Positions 1-8,431 of a stretch of DNA of 64,000 nucleotides are shown piece by piece. Made by a program: the position numbers and the translations under genes. Numbering within the stretch: position 1 is the stretch's first letter; each line of letters starts with the position of its first letter. The stretch is from Conchocele bisecta (lineage: Eukaryota; Mollusca; Bivalvia; Lucinida; Thyasiridae): contig JAQRGA010000042.1 of the NCBI GenBank assembly GCA_029237695.1, forward strand, positions 1,550,001-1,614,000. Direction: 5' to 3'. Under the pieces are notes generated by a model, which was given only the letters and a program-made list of their open reading frames with translations, made no database searches and was not told the DNA's origin.

Positions 1-946
1 CGGCAGAATACACGCTCGGTAGACTGGAAAACAAAATTCGACGGAACTAATTCATTGAACGCTAATAATTCTATTTGTCAGCCAATGCCTCCACAATTTA
101 CCGAGAGAGATCTAGAAATTAGTAACTCAATAAAACCATGGGAAGTTTCCACAGCCTACATACGGAACGCACCTATGAAATCACCATGGGAATTAGGCTT
201 TATACATAGGGGAGAAAAATGGCAGACAATTAATTTGAAAAAATTCAACACTAAACAGGGTGCAAAGGCTGATGGGGGAGGGAATGGTTACAGCGACGGC
301 GATGCCAATATCCTGAATCAGATAAAAATGACTAATGACAGAGAAACATCTGATAAAACAGATATAAATTCAGATAATATCGATGTACTGAAAACCATGT
401 TTGAGGAAATATATGTGGGTAGCTTTGAAAAGAATCGTAATAAGAGAAAGCTTAAAGACATGGATCCGAATTACAACTACTATAAACAAAATTAACTCAT
501 ATAGGCCAAAAGAGCTGGCAACAAGGTTAAGTAAGCTTTATGACAAAGATAATCCTTTCAAATCCAGAGCAGAAATATTAAGTGACTCATTAAATGGTAA
601 CGTTAATGAATTTAGAAGATTAGTAACAGGTGATGACAATTATTTATATTTAGGTCAAAATAACGATGCAGAGAAGGAGGAAATAATCGGTAAGTTTATA
701 AATAAGGCTACAACAACTACGTCCAATTCCGGTACTTTAAACATTATAGCGATGGGAGAGTCAATAAAAGATCTTGGAAATGTAACTATAGGTAGTAAGA
801 CAGGCAAAAAAGGTGTTTTTGATATCGGGGTGGATAAAATACTGGCTTCTCAAAAAATATTTGTAGTTATGAGAAGCAAAAAAAATCCAGATCCTAAGAT
901 TAAATATCCTATATTTTATATTTCAAAATTCAAATATGTAAATTAA
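1..946 (+). pseudogene. 3' part of a GspK/PilX-like gene, frameshifted (paralog of 48306..51304)
   Basis: The reading frame is open from the first base of the window, so the gene starts outside it. Frame 1 runs to a TAA at 493-495. The homologous protein then continues in frame 2 to a TAA at 944-946. Both parts match the C-terminal 240 or so residues of the 962-aa protein at 48416..51304: AYIRNAPM, ELGFIHR, QTINLK, GDANILNQ, SRAEIL, KGVFDIGVDK and LASQKIF are shared. The alignment moves from one frame to the other around 485-495, near a run of A. The part encoded here is also shorter between the DANILNQ and SRAEIL blocks. It was probably a minor-pilin or secretion-system K-like protein. It could be a true pseudogene or carry a single-base sequencing error. 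Confidence 0.75.
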
Positions 947-961
947 CTATTTAAAGACTGG

Positions 962-996
962 GGGAGATAAGTCGCGGGGGACGGCTTTTCACTCCC
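962..996 (+). terminator. Rho-independent terminator after the paralog fragment
   Basis: An AAGTCG stem pairs with CGGCTT around a loop of Gs and an A, flanked by GGGAG and CTCCC, which also pair, with Ts inside the 3' arm. The same hairpin follows the intact paralog at 51321-51354, so the terminator was copied with the gene. Confidence 0.55.
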
Positions 997-1059
997 AATT
1001 GCAGAGAGCTTAAATAGTAAAACCTGATAACATTTCAGCGGGTATGGAGTATAATTATA

Positions 1060-1100
1060 AATATTGATATATTAAAAGCTGTTTTTAATAAATTATTATA
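1060..1100 (+). pseudogene. Relic of a MazG-type pyrophosphohydrolase gene with an internal deletion
   Basis: After the terminator this stretch reads ATATTGATATATTAAAAG followed by CTGTTTTTAATAAATTA. Its left part matches the start of the intact MazG-like gene (51429, encoding MDINILK). Its right part matches codons near that gene's end (encoding DIDILKAAFNK, about 51670-51705). The roughly 240 bp between these two similar words are missing. No reading frame remains. The following bases up to the next gene at 1240 show nothing recognisable. Confidence 0.6.
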
Positions 1101-1239
1101 TCTAAACAAGCATGAATTATACAGATACATTTGGTAGAGTCTATTAAAATGAAGATATTGATTATAAATATTACTATGCCGGTTTGATTTGGTAAAAATT
1201 ATTTAAAAATAAATATATTAAAATAATAGGTAATATAAA

Positions 1240-2277
1240 ATGAAAATGTTTTTAAGTGATAATAATTCAGGAGTTCATCAAAATATTTTAGATGCCATTT
1301 GCAAATGCAATAGCGAACATGCCTCTCCTTACGGTGATGATGAATATTCTAAGAGTGCTGAAGAAAAGATAAAATTAATCCTGAACAGTAGTCCTGAAGT
1401 CTTCTTTGTAACCACAGGAACCGCGGCAAATGTTATTGCCATAAGCTCTATGATTAATTCTTATGAAGGAGTTATCTGTACAGATAAAGCACATATAAAT
1501 ATTTATGAATGTGGAGCATTGGAAAAAGTAAATGGAACTAAACTTATCTATACCCCACATAATAAAGGTAAGCTTGATTTGAAGAAAATTAAACCTTTAT
1601 TAGATCAGATTGGAGATAAACACCATATTCAGCCCAAAATCATTTCCATATCACAGCCTACAGAACTAGGTACTGTCTATACATTTAATGAGCTTAGAGA
1701 GATATCTGAATTTGCACATAATAATGACCTATTCCTACATATAGATGGTGCAAGACTTGCCAATGCCGCAGTATTTTTAAATATATCTTTTGAAAAAATG
1801 ATTACTGAAACAGATGTAGATATTCTATCATTCGGCGGAACAAAAAACGGTCTTATGTTTGGAGAAGCAATTGTTTCATTCAATAAACAGGCATCTAAAA
1901 AATTAAAATTCATAAGAAAGCAAAACTGTCAGTTAATATCTAAAATGAGATACTTAACCACCCAGTTTTCAGCCTACCTAGATAATGACCTTTGGTATAA
2001 AAATGCTGAAAATTCTAATAGAACAGCAAAACTTTTTGGTAATAGGCTGCAACAGCTGAATGCAGTTAAAATAGTCTATCCTGTTGATACAAATATTATT
2101 TTTTTAACAATGCCGAAAAACTTATCAAATGAACTGCTTAAAGATTACTCTTTTAATATTATGGATAGTGAAACAAATATGGCAAGAATAGTAACCTCTT
2201 TTGATACAACAGAAGCTGAAATAAATCAGTTTGCAGATCATATTTTTGAAACTTGTAGAAAACTGGGCATAAACTAA
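1240..2277 (+). CDS. ltaE: Low-specificity L-threonine aldolase
   Basis: This 345-aa cytoplasmic PLP enzyme should cleave L-threonine or allo-threonine to glycine and acetaldehyde. It shows the family layout: an N-terminal SDNNSGVH, the glycine-rich TGTAANV near residue 59, the HIDGARLANA block near 167 that holds the PLP-contacting Asp and Arg, and SFGGTKNG near 197 with the Schiff-base lysine at about K202. Length is normal. ATG 1240 is preceded by a weak AGGTAA; a second ATG lies two codons later. It stands alone, with cobS converging on it from the right. Related beta-eliminating lyases share the fold, but the motifs fit threonine aldolase best. Confidence 0.9.
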   Translation: MKMFLSDNNSGVHQNILDAICKCNSEHASPYGDDEYSKSAEEKIKLILNSSPEVFFVTTGTAANVIAISSMINSYEGVICTDKAHINIYECGALEKVNGTKLIYTPHNKGKLDLKKIKPLLDQIGDKHHIQPKIISISQPTELGTVYTFNELREISEFAHNNDLFLHIDGARLANAAVFLNISFEKMITETDVDILSFGGTKNGLMFGEAIVSFNKQASKKLKFIRKQNCQLISKMRYLTTQFSAYLDNDLWYKNAENSNRTAKLFGNRLQQLNAVKIVYPVDTNIIFLTMPKNLSNELLKDYSFNIMDSETNMARIVTSFDTTEAEINQFADHIFETCRKLGIN

Positions 2278-2383
2278 TAGTTTATAAATAGGTTTTAATG
2301 GATTAAATTTTAAATATTTTGTAACCTTTAAGTTTAATAGAAAGATTCAAAATTAATCTATCATCCTTAAACTCTAAAATTTT

Positions 2384-3115
2384 TTACATCCAAAAACTCA
2401 AAACTAGTAATACAATAACTTCACTTACCTCACAGGCTGCACCTAAAACATCTCCATTAATACCACCTATTAGTTTCTTTGACCTTAAATTTAAGGTAAA
2501 TGTAAATAGTAAAATCATAATAAAAGCCAATATCGTTTTAAAATTAAAAAAGAAACATGGAAGTGTACAGAGAAAAGAGATGATTAATATTTTTAGCGGG
2601 ATATTACCTATAATTTTCTCTCCAAGTCCCTTGTTAGAAATTGATTTCCCTATGAATGCTAAAAAAACTATAATAAATCTGGAAAAAACTAAAACAGGCA
2701 GTAAATAAAACATATATCCTGACTGAATTATCAGATATATAGCAGAAAATTTAATAAGAAATAATAAACATATTCCAATAACGCCAAAACTGCCTACTCT
2801 GGAATCCTTCATAATCTCCATACGTCTATGAGGAGAAACAGGACAGAAAAAACCATCACAAATATCAGCTAATCCGTCTATATGTAAACCTCTTGTAATA
2901 TAAGCAATAAAAAAAACAGCCAATGCAGCAAGAACTACCGGGTTAGAAATAAGAAAATATTTTATAAGATATAAAGGAATTAATACAAAAGCAGCAATAA
3001 TATACCCGCAAACTGGATAATAAACTATACTTTCAGGCCATGATTTATCATCTACATCCATTACAATAATCGGAATACAGGTCAAAAAAGATATAGCAAG
3101 TTTAAAATTTTTCAT
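2384..3115 (-). CDS. cobS: Adenosylcobinamide-GDP ribazoletransferase (cobalamin synthase)
   Basis: CobS is an integral membrane enzyme that joins adenosylcobinamide-GDP and alpha-ribazole in the last steps of cobalamin assembly. The protein is hydrophobic throughout and carries the two family signatures HIDGLADICDGF (about 78-89) and MKDSRVGSFG (about 102-111). The chosen ATG at 3115 shares one base with the TGA of the upstream gene (TGATG), which suggests translational coupling. An upstream in-frame start at 3127 would be TTG and is less likely. With cobU at 4588..5097 it supplies two lower-ligand assembly steps; cobT, cobC and the corrin-ring genes are not in the window. The upstream gene is currently frameshifted, so coupled translation of cobS might be reduced. 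Confidence 0.9.
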   Translation of the reverse strand: MKNFKLAISFLTCIPIIVMDVDDKSWPESIVYYPVCGYIIAAFVLIPLYLIKYFLISNPVVLAALAVFFIAYITRGLHIDGLADICDGFFCPVSPHRRMEIMKDSRVGSFGVIGICLLFLIKFSAIYLIIQSGYMFYLLPVLVFSRFIIVFLAFIGKSISNKGLGEKIIGNIPLKILIISFLCTLPCFFFNFKTILAFIMILLFTFTLNLRSKKLIGGINGDVLGAACEVSEVIVLLVLSFWM

Positions 3116-3631
3116 CAAGCCACCCAAAGATTTAAACTATAGCGAAAAATTAATAAAAATTGAATGATTAAAGAAACTGCTATTAATATATAATAGTAGT
3201 TATTTTTAACATTTAAATAAAGTAATGATATTATTAATAATGGTAATGGTATTAAAGCAAATCTTATAAATGAGCTGCCAAACCCTATAAAAGCAGAACA
3301 AAATACAATAATTATGTATAAAAAGGCTAGTAAAAAACATTTTGTTTCAAACACAAAATATGAAGATAATAAAAATATTAAAATAAAAATTTTATCAAAT
3401 ATTCCGTTCATGGGGGCAAATAAACTAGATGAATATGAAAACAGATATGAAAAAATATGAACAGGATTGATAATATTGTAAATACTAAGCCCAAAGACAA
3501 AATTACTTTGCACCTTTACAAAACTTAAAAAGACACCTGTTATAGTATAGAAGAAAATTATTAATAAGAAAAAACCTATAAGCATATAAAATAAACTTTT
3601 AATGAGTCTAATATCCAGACCCAGTATATAT

Positions 3632-3840
3632 CGCTGTCCGGCGCTGTCCGGCGCTGTCCGGCGCTGTCCGGCGCTGTCCGGCGCTGTCCGGCGCTGTCCG
3701 GCGCTGTCCGGCGCTGTCCGGCGCTGTCCGGCGCTGTCCGGCGCTGTCCGGCGCTGTCCGGCGCTGTCCGGCGCTGTCCGGCGCTGTCCGGCGCTGTCCG
3801 GCGCTGTCCGGCGCTGTCCGGCGCTGTCCGGCGCTGTCCG
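3632..3840. repeat. Tandem 10-bp repeat, unit CGCTGTCCGG, about 21 copies
   Basis: Twenty perfect consecutive 10-bp blocks plus one partial at the left edge, with no substitutions, in otherwise very AT-rich DNA. Perfect copies imply recent expansion or homogenisation. The unit is 80% G+C. Ten is not a multiple of three, so each gain or loss of a unit changes the frame of the host gene on the minus strand. Because the copies are identical, the assembled copy number may not equal the true one. Confidence 0.97.
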
Positions 3841-3854
3841 CGGCGCCGGACAGC
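3833..3854. repeat. Inverted copy of the repeat core at the end of the array (hairpin)
   Basis: GCTGTCCG (3833-3840), a 6-base spacer, then its exact reverse complement CGGACAGC (3847-3854). The last direct unit is thus followed by an inverted unit, giving a GC-rich cruciform or hairpin where the AT-rich gene sequence resumes. Confidence 0.85.
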
Positions 3855-4587
3855 ACTGAATATTAAATAAAAAAATAAAGCAGAGCCGACAAATAAGAAA
3901 GTGCCGCGGCATAAAGGCATTAAAAAAGCAAAAAGATAACAGAAATCGCTATTTTTTTTATAAAAATACAAAAAAGCAAACAATAGAAATAAAAATAAAA
4001 CTTCGGCGTAAAATAAATTAAGATAAAAACTTCCAGGAAACGAAAATAATAAAATGATAGAAAATATTATTTTGTTTTTAGATAAATAAAATTCTGAAAA
4101 TTTATAATAAAAAAATAAAAACAGATATGATACTAGCAGATTAAAAGCAAAAGCTGAATAATAAATATTATTTATAATTAAATTAAAACAATATAAAAGT
4201 TTTGGATACAAAGGATAAAAACCTAAGGAAACATCATATATATATCCGAATTTTGCTATGGTCAAATAATGTTGTCCATCCCATAGTGAAAGAGGGTAAA
4301 AAATATTTAAAAAAAAAGCATAAGTCCAAACTTTTAAATTCCAAATATTAGTAATGTAGTCAATGTCAAATAGATGTAATAGTATTATTAAAAATAATAT
4401 TTTGTATATTAATAATATTAATAACAGCTGCACCTTATAATCAAGATTATTAATTTTTGATAACTTCATACTATCCTTTAATTTTTGATAATATTTTAAT
4501 TAGCGATTATTAGTAAAAATAAGTGGTTTATCAAACCGTAATTATTAGAACACAGCAAGTTTGTAAGTTGTCATGCAGCTGCCAGAT

Positions 4588-5097
4588 TCATTTAATATCC
4601 ATGGGTATTCCGGAAATCATAAAAATAACTTTATCTGCGGCTTTAGCCAGTTTCTGATTAGTAAAACCAAGTAAATCTCTATACTTACGTGACAATTCGT
4701 TATCAGGAACAATCCCCAAACCTACTTCGTTTGTCACCATTATTATATCAATATTCTTAATATCTGATAATTTACTTATTAACTTATTAATATATAAACG
4801 GGTATCAATTTTCTCATCCATTAACATGTTGGAAACCCACATAGTTATACAGTCAATAACAATAGAGTCAGAATTAGAATTAACAGCCTGATTAACTGCC
4901 TCATCTATTTTTAATATTTCTTCAATTGTCTTCCACCTACCACCTCTTTCAGCCTTGTGATTCCTAATCCGTTCCTCCATTTCATGATCACCGACCCATG
5001 CAGTAGCAATATAAAAAGGTTTCTCAGCCTTTTCTGCCAACTCCAATGCATAACTGCTCTTCCCTGAACGTGCACCGCCTGTCAATAAATACATCAT
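4588..5097 (-). CDS. cobU: Adenosylcobinamide kinase / adenosylcobinamide-phosphate guanylyltransferase
   Basis: This bifunctional cytoplasmic enzyme phosphorylates adenosylcobinamide and transfers GMP to it, making the substrate for CobS. The P-loop GGARSGKS is at residues 7-14. The block RIRNHKAERGGRW holds the histidine (about H47) expected to carry GMP, and ITMWVSN and VTNEVGLGIVP follow as in CobU. At about 169 aa it is of normal length. Two adjacent ATGs (5097, 5094) precede YLLTGGARSGKS. The frame could start at a TTG at 5109, but nothing favours it, and no clear Shine-Dalgarno sequence is visible. It is first in a minus-strand cluster cobU, mannosyltransferase-like, cobS. I saw no cobalamin riboswitch in the 230 bp upstream. 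Confidence 0.92.
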   Translation of the reverse strand: MMYLLTGGARSGKSSYALELAEKAEKPFYIATAWVGDHEMEERIRNHKAERGGRWKTIEEILKIDEAVNQAVNSNSDSIVIDCITMWVSNMLMDEKIDTRLYINKLISKLSDIKNIDIIMVTNEVGLGIVPDNELSRKYRDLLGFTNQKLAKAADKVIFMISGIPMDIK

Positions 5098-5326
5098 ATA
5101 TATAACCAATTTAAAAATTCATTGTATTAATTTAAATTATGTTACTGAAAAAATTTAAAATATAGATTGATTAATAGATAAAAAGATATAGCTATATTCC
5201 ATATAAAAGTTGATTATTTTTTTCAGGGGATAGTAATATAACTATAATTTCTTCATACTCCATTAGCATAATTTTTAGCACAATTTATTTAATTATACTT
5301 AAATTCTAATTGATAATAATTTATGT

Positions 5327-6271
5327 CTAATTCAATATTTTCTGAAAATATTCTATAGTTTTTAGCAAGCCTTCTCTCAATCCTACTTTAGGTTCCCAAT
5401 TTAATACTGACCTAGCAATACTAATATCAGGCTGTCTTTGAGTAGGATCATCCTGAGGAAGATCATTAAATATAATTTTTGAACTGGAATTTGTTAATTC
5501 AATTATCAAATCTGCTAATTCTTTAATTGTATACTCTACAGGATTTCCTAAGTTTACAGGCCCAAAATAATCTGCAGGTGAAGCCATCATTTTTATTAGA
5601 CCATCTATTAGACCATCTACATAGCAGAAACTTCTCGTCTGTTCTCCACTACCATACAATGTTATATCATCCCCCTGCAATGCCTGCATTATAAAGTTAC
5701 TTACCACTCTGCCGTCATGAGGTCTCATTCTTGGACCGTAAGTATTAAAAATTCTGACAATTTTAGAGTTTATACCTAACTGATACCTATAGTCATAAAA
5801 TAGTGTTTCCGCACAGCGTTTTCCTTCATCATAACATGCTCTGGGACCTATCGTATTAACATTACCACAGTATGCCTCTGTCTGAGGATGTACTTTGGGA
5901 TCACCATAAATTTCTGATGTTGAAGCCTGCAATATAGGAATATCAAGTCTTTTTGCCAGCCCCAGCATATTAATAGAACCAATTACACATGTTTTTGTTG
6001 TCTGTATTGGATCATGCTGATAATATATAGGTGATGCAGGACAGGCTAAATTATAAATTTCATCTACTTCAAGAACTAACGGCAGTGTAATATCGTGTCT
6101 TATCAATTCAAAATAGGGATTAGTCAATAAATATCTAATATTATTTTTATTTCCTGTAAAAAAATTATCAACGCAGATAACTTCGTTTCCATCTTTTAAT
6201 AATCTTTCACAGAGATGAGAACCAAGAAATCCCCCTCCTCCTGTGACTAAAATTCTTTTTAATTTTTTCAT
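5327..6271 (-). CDS. UDP-glucuronate decarboxylase (UDP-xylose synthase) family
   Basis: Extended short-chain dehydrogenase of 314 aa. It has the NAD-binding [10 protein letters not shown] (10-19), the catalytic TSE at about 118-120 and YDEGKR with Y147 and K151. YNLACPASP and [15 protein letters not shown] are characteristic of UDP-xylose synthases, which convert UDP-glucuronate to UDP-xylose in the cytoplasm. No membrane segment is present, unlike the eukaryotic Golgi enzymes. It lies at the end of a minus-strand series with the sulfate-activation genes and the WecA-like transferase, so it probably supplies a pentose for surface polysaccharide. A related dTDP-glucose dehydratase activity is less likely given these blocks. 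Confidence 0.85.
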   Translation of the reverse strand: MKKLKRILVTGGGGFLGSHLCERLLKDGNEVICVDNFFTGNKNNIRYLLTNPYFELIRHDITLPLVLEVDEIYNLACPASPIYYQHDPIQTTKTCVIGSINMLGLAKRLDIPILQASTSEIYGDPKVHPQTEAYCGNVNTIGPRACYDEGKRCAETLFYDYRYQLGINSKIVRIFNTYGPRMRPHDGRVVSNFIMQALQGDDITLYGSGEQTRSFCYVDGLIDGLIKMMASPADYFGPVNLGNPVEYTIKELADLIIELTNSSSKIIFNDLPQDDPTQRQPDISIARSVLNWEPKVGLREGLLKTIEYFQKILN

Positions 6272-6313
6272 ATAAATTTTAAATGTTGTAAAGTTTGAGT
6301 TTTAAGTTGTCTA

Positions 6314-6374
6314 AGCCAACAATTGAAATTATAAATACGATACAGTAATTTACGATACAATGCAGCCAACAATT
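6314..6374. repeat. Nested short direct repeats upstream of the UDP-xylose synthase gene
   Basis: AGCCAACAATT occurs at 6314-6324 and 6364-6374. TACGATACA occurs at 6336-6344 and 6351-6359 between them. They lie 43-103 bp upstream of the minus-strand start at 6271. They could be regulatory or simply slippage products. Apart from these, the gap 6272-6480 shows nothing recognisable. Confidence 0.5.
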
Positions 6375-6480
6375 TATAGTATTAAAGGTAAAAATTATTT
6401 ATAGTCATATTATAGGAGGTAAATCAAGTAGATTCATTGTAGAATAAAATATTTTTCCACTTTACTTGGATATGGAGTAA

Positions 6481-8211
6481 CTAAAATATACAATCTAGTG
6501 ATGATAAATCATTTTTAGCTGCAATATACTTATTTTTTAGAAAATCTAACTCACCTTTTAACCAACTGCAATCCTGCATAATACCACAGTTTTCAATATG
6601 TTTAAACTGATTTGATATATTATCTTTATTTGACTTTATAAATTTTTCATCTACTGGGACTATAACAGTTAAATCTGATTTGAGCAGTAAATCAACAATA
6701 GATTTTATCACCGATATTTTTCTAATATCATTGAAATCTAAATCTAAATTTGAAACAATATCTTCTATATCTTCGTATTTAAGAATAATTGAATTTATTG
6801 TTCGCACAGCCAGTTTAGCTTTAATCTTATCCGATAATTCTAAAGAAGATGAATACTCTTTAGTGATAGTCCAGATAATCAAAGGCTTATACCTATCAGC
6901 TTTTGATTTAGTTTTTTCCACTTTTTTATCACTACTATGGATAATCATTCCGGCGGCAACAGTTAAATTACTTATAGGATCAATTAGTATAAATGATCCT
7001 GATTTTCTATTTTTTAAATAGGAATCATAAAATAGAGGTTTTTGTGTATGAATTCTTACTCTGCCTATTTCATTCAAATTAAGTTCTTCTGTTTTTTTAT
7101 CTTTGCTTAGTGTATTAATATTAAATTTATAATTAATAGAATCTACTGTACAGGAAATATTATTACAGAAATGTTTAAGAATATATCTTTTATTTATTTC
7201 TATTTTTTTCTCATCCATCCATACAAGAATGGAATCAATTTCATTAGAATATTCAGGTTGATTATTAACATGAACAAGCATGTCTCCACGACTAATATCT
7301 ATCTCATCTTTTAGACATATCGTCGCTGACATTGGGGCGAATGCTTCTTTTACATCGTCACGAGATGCAGATATAATTCTACTAACTTCACTTATTTTCG
7401 CTGATGGCAGAGCCATAACTTTATCACCTAATCTAATAATTCCTGAAGCAACAGCACCGCTATATCCCCTGAATTTCCTATTAGGTCTTGATACATACTG
7501 AACCGGAAATCGTAAATCAATTAAATTTTCATCACTGGCAATATGAACTTCTTCAAGATAGTTAAGTATAGGTGTACCTTTATACCAAAGCATATTTTTA
7601 CTTTGATCAACGACATTATCACCTTTAAGTGCTGATATAGGAATAAAATGAATATCCTGTACATTTAACTTTGCAGAAAAGGAAGTAAATTCATCTTTTA
7701 TTCTTTCATATACTTTCTTATCATAATTAACTAAGTCCATCTTATTAACAGCAATTATAATATGCTTAATACCCAATAATGATGCAATAAAACTATGCCG
7801 TCTGGTTTGCGATAAAATACCTCTGGAGGCATCCACCAAAATTATAGCCAAATTTGATGTTGACGCACCTGTTGCCATATTTCTTGTATACTGTTCATGA
7901 CCGGGAGTATCAGCTATTATAAACTTTCTTTTAGGAGTAGAAAAATATCGATATGCCACATCTATCGTAATCCCCTGTTCCCGTTCTGCTTTAAGACCGT
8001 CCAATAATAAGGCATAATCTACCTCTTTACCAACTGTACCATGTTTTGCAGAATCCTTTTTCAATGATTTCAGGTGATCTTCAAACACTGTTTTACTATC
8101 ATATAACAGTCTGCCGATAAGAGTAGATTTACCGTCATCAACACTTCCGGCAGTAGTAAATCTTAATAAATCTTTATTTTCATTTAATTCTAAAATCTTT
8201 TTAATATTCAT
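6481..8211 (-). CDS. cysN: Sulfate adenylyltransferase subunit 1 (CysN) with a degenerate APS-kinase-like C-terminus
   Basis: GTPase subunit of ATP sulfurylase, which with CysD makes APS from sulfate and ATP. Visible motifs are GSVDDGKST (22-30), DTPGH (101-105) and NKMD (156-159), followed by EF-Tu-like beta-barrel domains. Typical stand-alone CysN has about 470 residues; this one has 576. The extra 135 or so residues start at KPLIIWTI and can be laid on an APS kinase: IIWTI corresponds to the strand before the P-loop, and DLDFNDIRKISVIKSIVDLL to the DLGFS..R..NIRRV..VA block. The P-loop itself is replaced by KEYSSSLELS, so this domain should not bind ATP. An intact separate cysC lies two genes upstream. 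The likely origin is a CysNC fusion whose kinase half decayed or changed role. Confidence 0.9.
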   Translation of the reverse strand: MNIKKILELNENKDLLRFTTAGSVDDGKSTLIGRLLYDSKTVFEDHLKSLKKDSAKHGTVGKEVDYALLLDGLKAEREQGITIDVAYRYFSTPKRKFIIADTPGHEQYTRNMATGASTSNLAIILVDASRGILSQTRRHSFIASLLGIKHIIIAVNKMDLVNYDKKVYERIKDEFTSFSAKLNVQDIHFIPISALKGDNVVDQSKNMLWYKGTPILNYLEEVHIASDENLIDLRFPVQYVSRPNRKFRGYSGAVASGIIRLGDKVMALPSAKISEVSRIISASRDDVKEAFAPMSATICLKDEIDISRGDMLVHVNNQPEYSNEIDSILVWMDEKKIEINKRYILKHFCNNISCTVDSINYKFNINTLSKDKKTEELNLNEIGRVRIHTQKPLFYDSYLKNRKSGSFILIDPISNLTVAAGMIIHSSDKKVEKTKSKADRYKPLIIWTITKEYSSSLELSDKIKAKLAVRTINSIILKYEDIEDIVSNLDLDFNDIRKISVIKSIVDLLLKSDLTVIVPVDEKFIKSNKDNISNQFKHIENCGIMQDCSWLKGELDFLKNKYIAAKNDLSSLDCIF

Positions 8212-8315
8212 TTGGAGTATAGGGGTTGAGGGTTAAGATATGGTGGGTTAAAGATTGGAATGATAAATTATCATAACCTGCTCTTTAAAGATGATATCAA
8301 TTTATTAAGTATTTT

Positions 8316-8375
8316 TTAAACTACGACTAAATCAAAAGATTTCTGCCATACATTTAATTTTTTATAATTAGGCAT
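8316..8375 (-). pseudogene. Truncated start of a four-helix-bundle (23S rRNA intervening-sequence type) protein
   Basis: Between cysD and cysN lies a 19-codon ORF, ATG 8375 to TAA 8316, preceded by an AGAGG ribosome binding site. It encodes MPNYKKLNVWQKSFDLVV, very like the N-terminus of the four-helix-bundle proteins found in rRNA intervening sequences and many genomes (typically YKKLxVWQKSxxLV). The usual 100 or so further residues are absent; the following bases show no continuation. It looks like a deletion remnant. The rest of the gap 8212-8431 is AT-rich without other signals. Confidence 0.55.
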
Positions 8376-8431
8376 AATTAAACCTCTTCATATTTATATT
8401 ATTTTAGTACTCTATCCACTAGTCCAAAGGC

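Larger units (their letters stand above)
3115..4469 (-). pseudogene. PIG-V/Gpi18-like membrane mannosyltransferase gene, split by a 10-bp tandem repeat (currently out of frame)
   Basis: The N-terminal part starts at ATG 4469 and has several membrane spans with a WDGQHY motif (residues 63-68), as in PIG-V/GPT2-type mannosyltransferases. These use lipid-linked sugar and act from the membrane. It reads into a GC-rich 10-bp tandem repeat and stops at 3576, about 17 codons past it. The matching C-terminal membrane half lies in another frame and ends at 3115, overlapping the cobS start. The repeat is open in all three frames and would encode a 10-residue period (RTAPDSAGQR) as a hydrophilic insert. 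One more or two fewer units would join the halves. Read either as a phase-variable gene in its OFF state or as a gene broken by repeat expansion. It lies between cobU and cobS with no obvious tie to cobalamin. Family assignment is moderate. Confidence 0.65.

Noticed and set aside
3632..3854. CRISPR array
   Set aside because: Units are 10 bp and contiguous, without spacers, and there are no cas genes.
3602..3859. Repeat-encoded ORFs on both strands across the 10-bp array
   Set aside because: The array has no stop codon in any frame, so long ORFs appear automatically. They consist only of the repeat and have no ribosome binding site or flanking coding sequence.
5098..5326. Cobalamin riboswitch upstream of cobU
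   Set aside because: I looked for the B12-box and the conserved stems and found only AT-rich sequence.
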